A DNA stretch of 64,000 bases from CBDCFL01 sp965216135. GTDB taxonomy: Bacteria; Pseudomonadota; Alphaproteobacteria; Rhodobacterales; Rhodobacteraceae. This document shows positions 61,769 to 64,000 of the stretch, piece after piece (the stretch's first letter is position 1; each line of letters begins with the position of its first letter). The stretch spans positions 496,001-560,000 of the forward strand of contig CBDCFL010000024.1 in the NCBI GenBank assembly GCA_965216135.1. The letters are read 5' to 3'. Below the pieces are notes generated by a model, which did no database searches, had not been told where the DNA came from, and saw nothing but the letters and a program-made list of their open reading frames with translations. The position numbers and the translations under genes are program-made.

Positions 61769-62170
61769 TCAAGCGATGGGCAGCGCTTCGATCAACACAA
61801 CGGCTTGTGCCCACGGATGATCGTCTGTCAGCGTCACGTGAATGACCGCGCGATGCCCTTCGGGCGTCATCGCCGCCAGCCTGTCTGCCGCCCAGCCGGT
61901 GACATGCATTTGCGGTTGACCACTGCGCAGATTGCTGACCGACATGTCCTTCCAGGCGATGCCCATGCGCAGGCCGGTGCCAAGCGCTTTGGAACACGCC
62001 TCCTTGGCGGCCCATCTTTTGGCGTAGGTTCCGGCAGTGTCGCGGCGGCGCTCGGATTTGCGCTGTTCGACCTCAGTAAAAACCCGGTGGCGAAACCGGT
62101 CGCCGAAACGGTCAAGCGTGGCTTGTATCCGGTCAATATTGCAAAGGTCGGTTCCGAGCCCAAGGATCAC
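61769..62170 (-). CDS. acpS: Holo-[acyl-carrier-protein] synthase
   Basis: The 133-residue enzyme attaches 4'-phosphopantetheine to ACP. Motifs: ILGLGTDLCNIDRIQ with the Mg-binding Asp, FTEVEQRKSE, and AKRWAAKEACSKALGTGLR. The start is GTG at 62170, which puts the conserved ILGLGTD at position 2; upstream open codons are not family-like. It was probably preceded by pdxJ as in relatives, but an IS now starts 64 bp upstream. Confidence 0.92.
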   Translation of the reverse strand: MILGLGTDLCNIDRIQATLDRFGDRFRHRVFTEVEQRKSERRRDTAGTYAKRWAAKEACSKALGTGLRMGIAWKDMSVSNLRSGQPQMHVTGWAADRLAAMTPEGHRAVIHVTLTDDHPWAQAVVLIEALPIA

Positions 62171-62346
62171 GCGCGTCTCCCTTATGATCGGGCCTGTCTG
62201 CTGCGGCACTGGTGAGATTGCAAGCGCCGCTCAGTGTCCGTCCGGGGACTTTATGAGTCGGATGAATCGGTTATCCGGTGCCCCCTCTTGAAGAGCTGAA
62301 TCAGCTGTGATTCTCTGGGGTGGTGAATTTGCTCTTGAGGTGCCCC

Positions 62347-62769
62347 ATGTGGACTGCCGACAACCGCCCGCGCTACAACCGCGACAAACTGCGTTATCCG
62401 AGCGACCTGACCGATGCGGAATGGGCGCATATCGAGCCGCTGATCCCGCCGGGCAAGCCCGGCGGCGGCAAACGGCGCGTCGCTATCCGCGAGGTGATCA
62501 ACGGCGTGATGTACATTCTGAGCACCGGCTGCCAGTGGCGCGCGCTGCCCAAGGATTTGCCGCCCAGAAGCACCGTGCATGATTACCTCGGCCTGTGGAA
62601 CTGGGACGGCACGCTGGATCGCATCCATCATGCGCTCTACCTCAAGTGCCGCGAGAAAGCCGCGCGCGAAGCCAGCCCCACGGCCTGCATCATCGACAGT
62701 CAGAGTGTGAAAAGCGCTGAAAAAGGGGGGCTCGCATCGACAGCCACGGCTTCGATGCCGGCAAGTTGA
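62347..62769 (+). CDS. IS5-family transposase, upstream frame (OrfA)
   Basis: The frame starts at MWTADNRPRYNRDKLRYPSD after GAGGTG, seven bases upstream. It matches the copy at 1278-1700 except for Asp in HDYLG. The A5G6 slippery run at 62720-62730 follows IDSQSVKSAEK; a -1 shift there joins it to OrfB. Confidence 0.9.
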   Translation: MWTADNRPRYNRDKLRYPSDLTDAEWAHIEPLIPPGKPGGGKRRVAIREVINGVMYILSTGCQWRALPKDLPPRSTVHDYLGLWNWDGTLDRIHHALYLKCREKAAREASPTACIIDSQSVKSAEKGGLASTATASMPAS

Positions 62770-63185
62770 TCAAGGGCAAGAAGCGGCATGTTCTGGTCGA
62801 TACGCAAGGCTTGCTGCTGCACGGCATCGTCACCGCCGCCGACGTTCAGGATCGCGACGGCGGTCTCGCGCTGCTGGCGACCTTGTTCGGTCTGTTTCCC
62901 TTTCTCGGGAAATTGTTCGCCGACAGCGCCTATCAGGGGCCGGTCTTTCACCGCGCCCTGGCCGGCATCCTGCCCGATCTCGAGACCGAGATCGTCAAGC
63001 GATCCGATCGGGTGAAGGGCTTCGTCGTCCAGCCCAGGCGTTGGGTGGTCGAACGCACCATCGCCTGGCTCAACCGCTGCCGCCGACTGGCCAAGGACTG
63101 GGAGAACCTCAACCGCAACGCGCTCGCCTTCATCAAGCTCGCGTCCATTCGACTCATGCTCCGAAAACTCTGTAATCCTACATAA
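62766..63185 (+). CDS. IS5-family transposase, downstream frame (OrfB)
   Basis: The catalytic half is the same 139-residue frame as at 862-1281, with LFADSAYQGP and RRWVVERTIAWLNRCRR. It is probably expressed as a -1 frameshift fusion with OrfA. The whole element appears intact and thus possibly active. Confidence 0.9.
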   Translation: MIKGKKRHVLVDTQGLLLHGIVTAADVQDRDGGLALLATLFGLFPFLGKLFADSAYQGPVFHRALAGILPDLETEIVKRSDRVKGFVVQPRRWVVERTIAWLNRCRRLAKDWENLNRNALAFIKLASIRLMLRKLCNPT

Positions 63186-63241
63186 AGTCTCCGGACGGAC
63201 TCTAAGGAAATATGGTCACCACGATGGCGTAATCATAGGCC

Positions 63242-63769
63242 ATGCGCGTTTTGGCGATCCCCATGTTGGCTATGGTGCTGACCGGCTGTGGCGGGCTGGC
63301 CTATGACACCCGCGTCGCGCATACGATGGTCACGCGGCTGGCGATGCTGGACAGCATTTCCATCGGCGACACGACCGAGACGCAATTTGTCACCCGCTGG
63401 GGCAATCCGCTGCAAAAGGTGCGCGATGGCGGGCGGGTGGAATATATCTATCGCTCGCTCAACGGCGATCCAACGGCCTTTGTGATTGTCACCTTTGAAT
63501 ACGGGGTGGCGATTGCGGCGCGCTCAACCGAGACCGAAGGCTGTCGTGCCAGTTTCGCGCCGCGCATCCCCGGTTATGCCGGTGATACGGCCGACATCGT
63601 CAAGCCGATCGGCTGGTGCGAAAACGCGGTCGACCCCTATGTACCACAAGGATTCTGGCAGCGCGCGGGCGACGAGGTTGCCACGGTCTTTGAAGATGTC
63701 TCAGGCGCGATCAGCGGCCCATGGGCGGTCGTGGAAGACGACACTTATACCAACGGCCCCCAGATTTGA
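63242..63769 (+). CDS. Predicted lipoprotein of unknown function
   Basis: The 175-residue product starts MRVLAIPMLAMVLTGCGGLA, a lipoprotein signal with LTGC. The mature part has GDTTETQFVTRWGNPLQKVR, reminiscent of the SmpA/OmlA fold (helix, then a Gly-Pro turn), and later a Cys-containing segment IGWCENAVDPYVPQ. The stop lies just before another IS. It was probably in an operon separated by IS copy 2. Confidence 0.75.
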   Translation: MRVLAIPMLAMVLTGCGGLAYDTRVAHTMVTRLAMLDSISIGDTTETQFVTRWGNPLQKVRDGGRVEYIYRSLNGDPTAFVIVTFEYGVAIAARSTETEGCRASFAPRIPGYAGDTADIVKPIGWCENAVDPYVPQGFWQRAGDEVATVFEDVSGAISGPWAVVEDDTYTNGPQI

Positions 63770-63832
63770 CTCAAGGGGATTCCCACGAGCGGCGTGATCT
63801 GATTCAGTGGCATCAAGGCAAGGGAGGCTTTG

Positions 63833-64000
63833 ATGGCAGTAAGGATTACGCGCAAAGACAAGTCCGCAGGCGAGCTTCGCCAGGAAGCGGCGCGGTGCCG
63901 GGATGGGAAAGCGGCGCGACGGATGTTGGCGATTGCCCTGGTTCTGGATGGGGTTGACCGCAAGACGGCGGCAGAAAACTGCGGCATGGATCGGCAGACG
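63833..64000 (+). CDS. IS630-family transposase, N-terminal part (cut by window edge)
   Basis: The frame reads MAVRITRKDKSAGELRQEAA, then DGKAARRMLAIALVLDGVDR and CGMDRQT, matching the N-terminal helix-turn-helix of the IS630 transposase at 42762 (AARRMLAIALVMEG, SCGMDRQT). GGAGG precedes the start. The terminal repeats differ from that element, so it is a different IS630 member. Its left end probably lies near 63775. Confidence 0.85.
   Translation, partial: MAVRITRKDKSAGELRQEAARCRDGKAARRMLAIALVLDGVDRKTAAENCGMDRQT

Larger units (their letters stand above)
62234..63202 (+). mobile_element. IS5-family insertion sequence, copy 2
   Basis: A 969-bp element, opposite in orientation to copy 1 (845-1813), with the same ends (GTGTCCGTCCGG left, GAGTCCGTCCGG read inward from the right). 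I find about three differences, one in OrfA and two just upstream of it. The flanking triplets are TCA and TAA, again not a matched target duplication. Confidence 0.92.

Overview
This 64 kb window (about 62% GC) is chromosomal DNA of an alphaproteobacterium, most likely Rhodobacterales/Roseobacter-like. The signs are an F0-only ATP synthase operon with a separate b' gene, the ffh - acetyltransferases - chorismate mutase - rpsP - rimM - trmD - rplS - rpmE block, the acpS - lepB - rnc - era - DUF1491 - recO block, hemF, and a methylsuccinyl-CoA dehydrogenase of the ethylmalonyl-CoA pathway. These assignments come from reading the translations; no database search was run.

Layout. 1-0.6 kb: ArsR-type regulator and permease. 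0.7-9.4 kb: a scrambled zone with three insertion sequences (one IS5 family, two IS256 family) and the genes they broke (leucine-rich repeat protein, EEP phosphatase, GntR regulator), plus a D,D-carboxypeptidase. 9.5-23.8 kb: mostly intact genes (OmpA lipoprotein, Ogt/Ada, nth, PfkB kinase, 2OG oxygenase, hemF, F0 ATP synthase, GST, EamA exporter, ffh). 23.9-35.1 kb: a seven-member GNAT acetyltransferase array (three members broken) running into chorismate mutase, an S16 gene with a very long acidic tail, rimM, trmD, rplS and rpmE. 35.1-48.5 kb: accessory region with IS1595- and IS630-family elements, a Rieske/VOC/cupin operon, a glutathionyl-hydroquinone-reductase-like gene, a broken YHYH protein, a glutamine-synthetase-family ligase and a MetX-like hydrolase. 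48.5-59.3 kb: secreted DUF1501/DUF1800 pair, TSUP permease, methylsuccinyl-CoA dehydrogenase, recO, a CadC-like TPR regulator divergent from a DUF1326/DUF2182 pair. 59.3-62.2 kb: era, rnc, lepB, acpS. 62.2-64 kb: a second, inverted copy of the first IS5 element, a lipoprotein gene, and the start of another IS630-family element.

Two themes stand out. First, a dispersed intergenic repeat of about 160-210 bp occurs nine times (whole or partial). Its hairpin stems change sequence between copies while keeping their pairing, so structure rather than sequence appears conserved. Second, the region is decaying: at least ten accessory genes carry frameshifts, a nonsense codon, IS insertions or truncations, while every housekeeping gene reads cleanly. 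The two IS5 copies face each other across about 60 kb. A winged-helix regulator fused to an alpha/beta-hydrolase domain that has lost its nucleophile and histidine is another unusual element. No tRNA, rRNA or CRISPR array was recognised.
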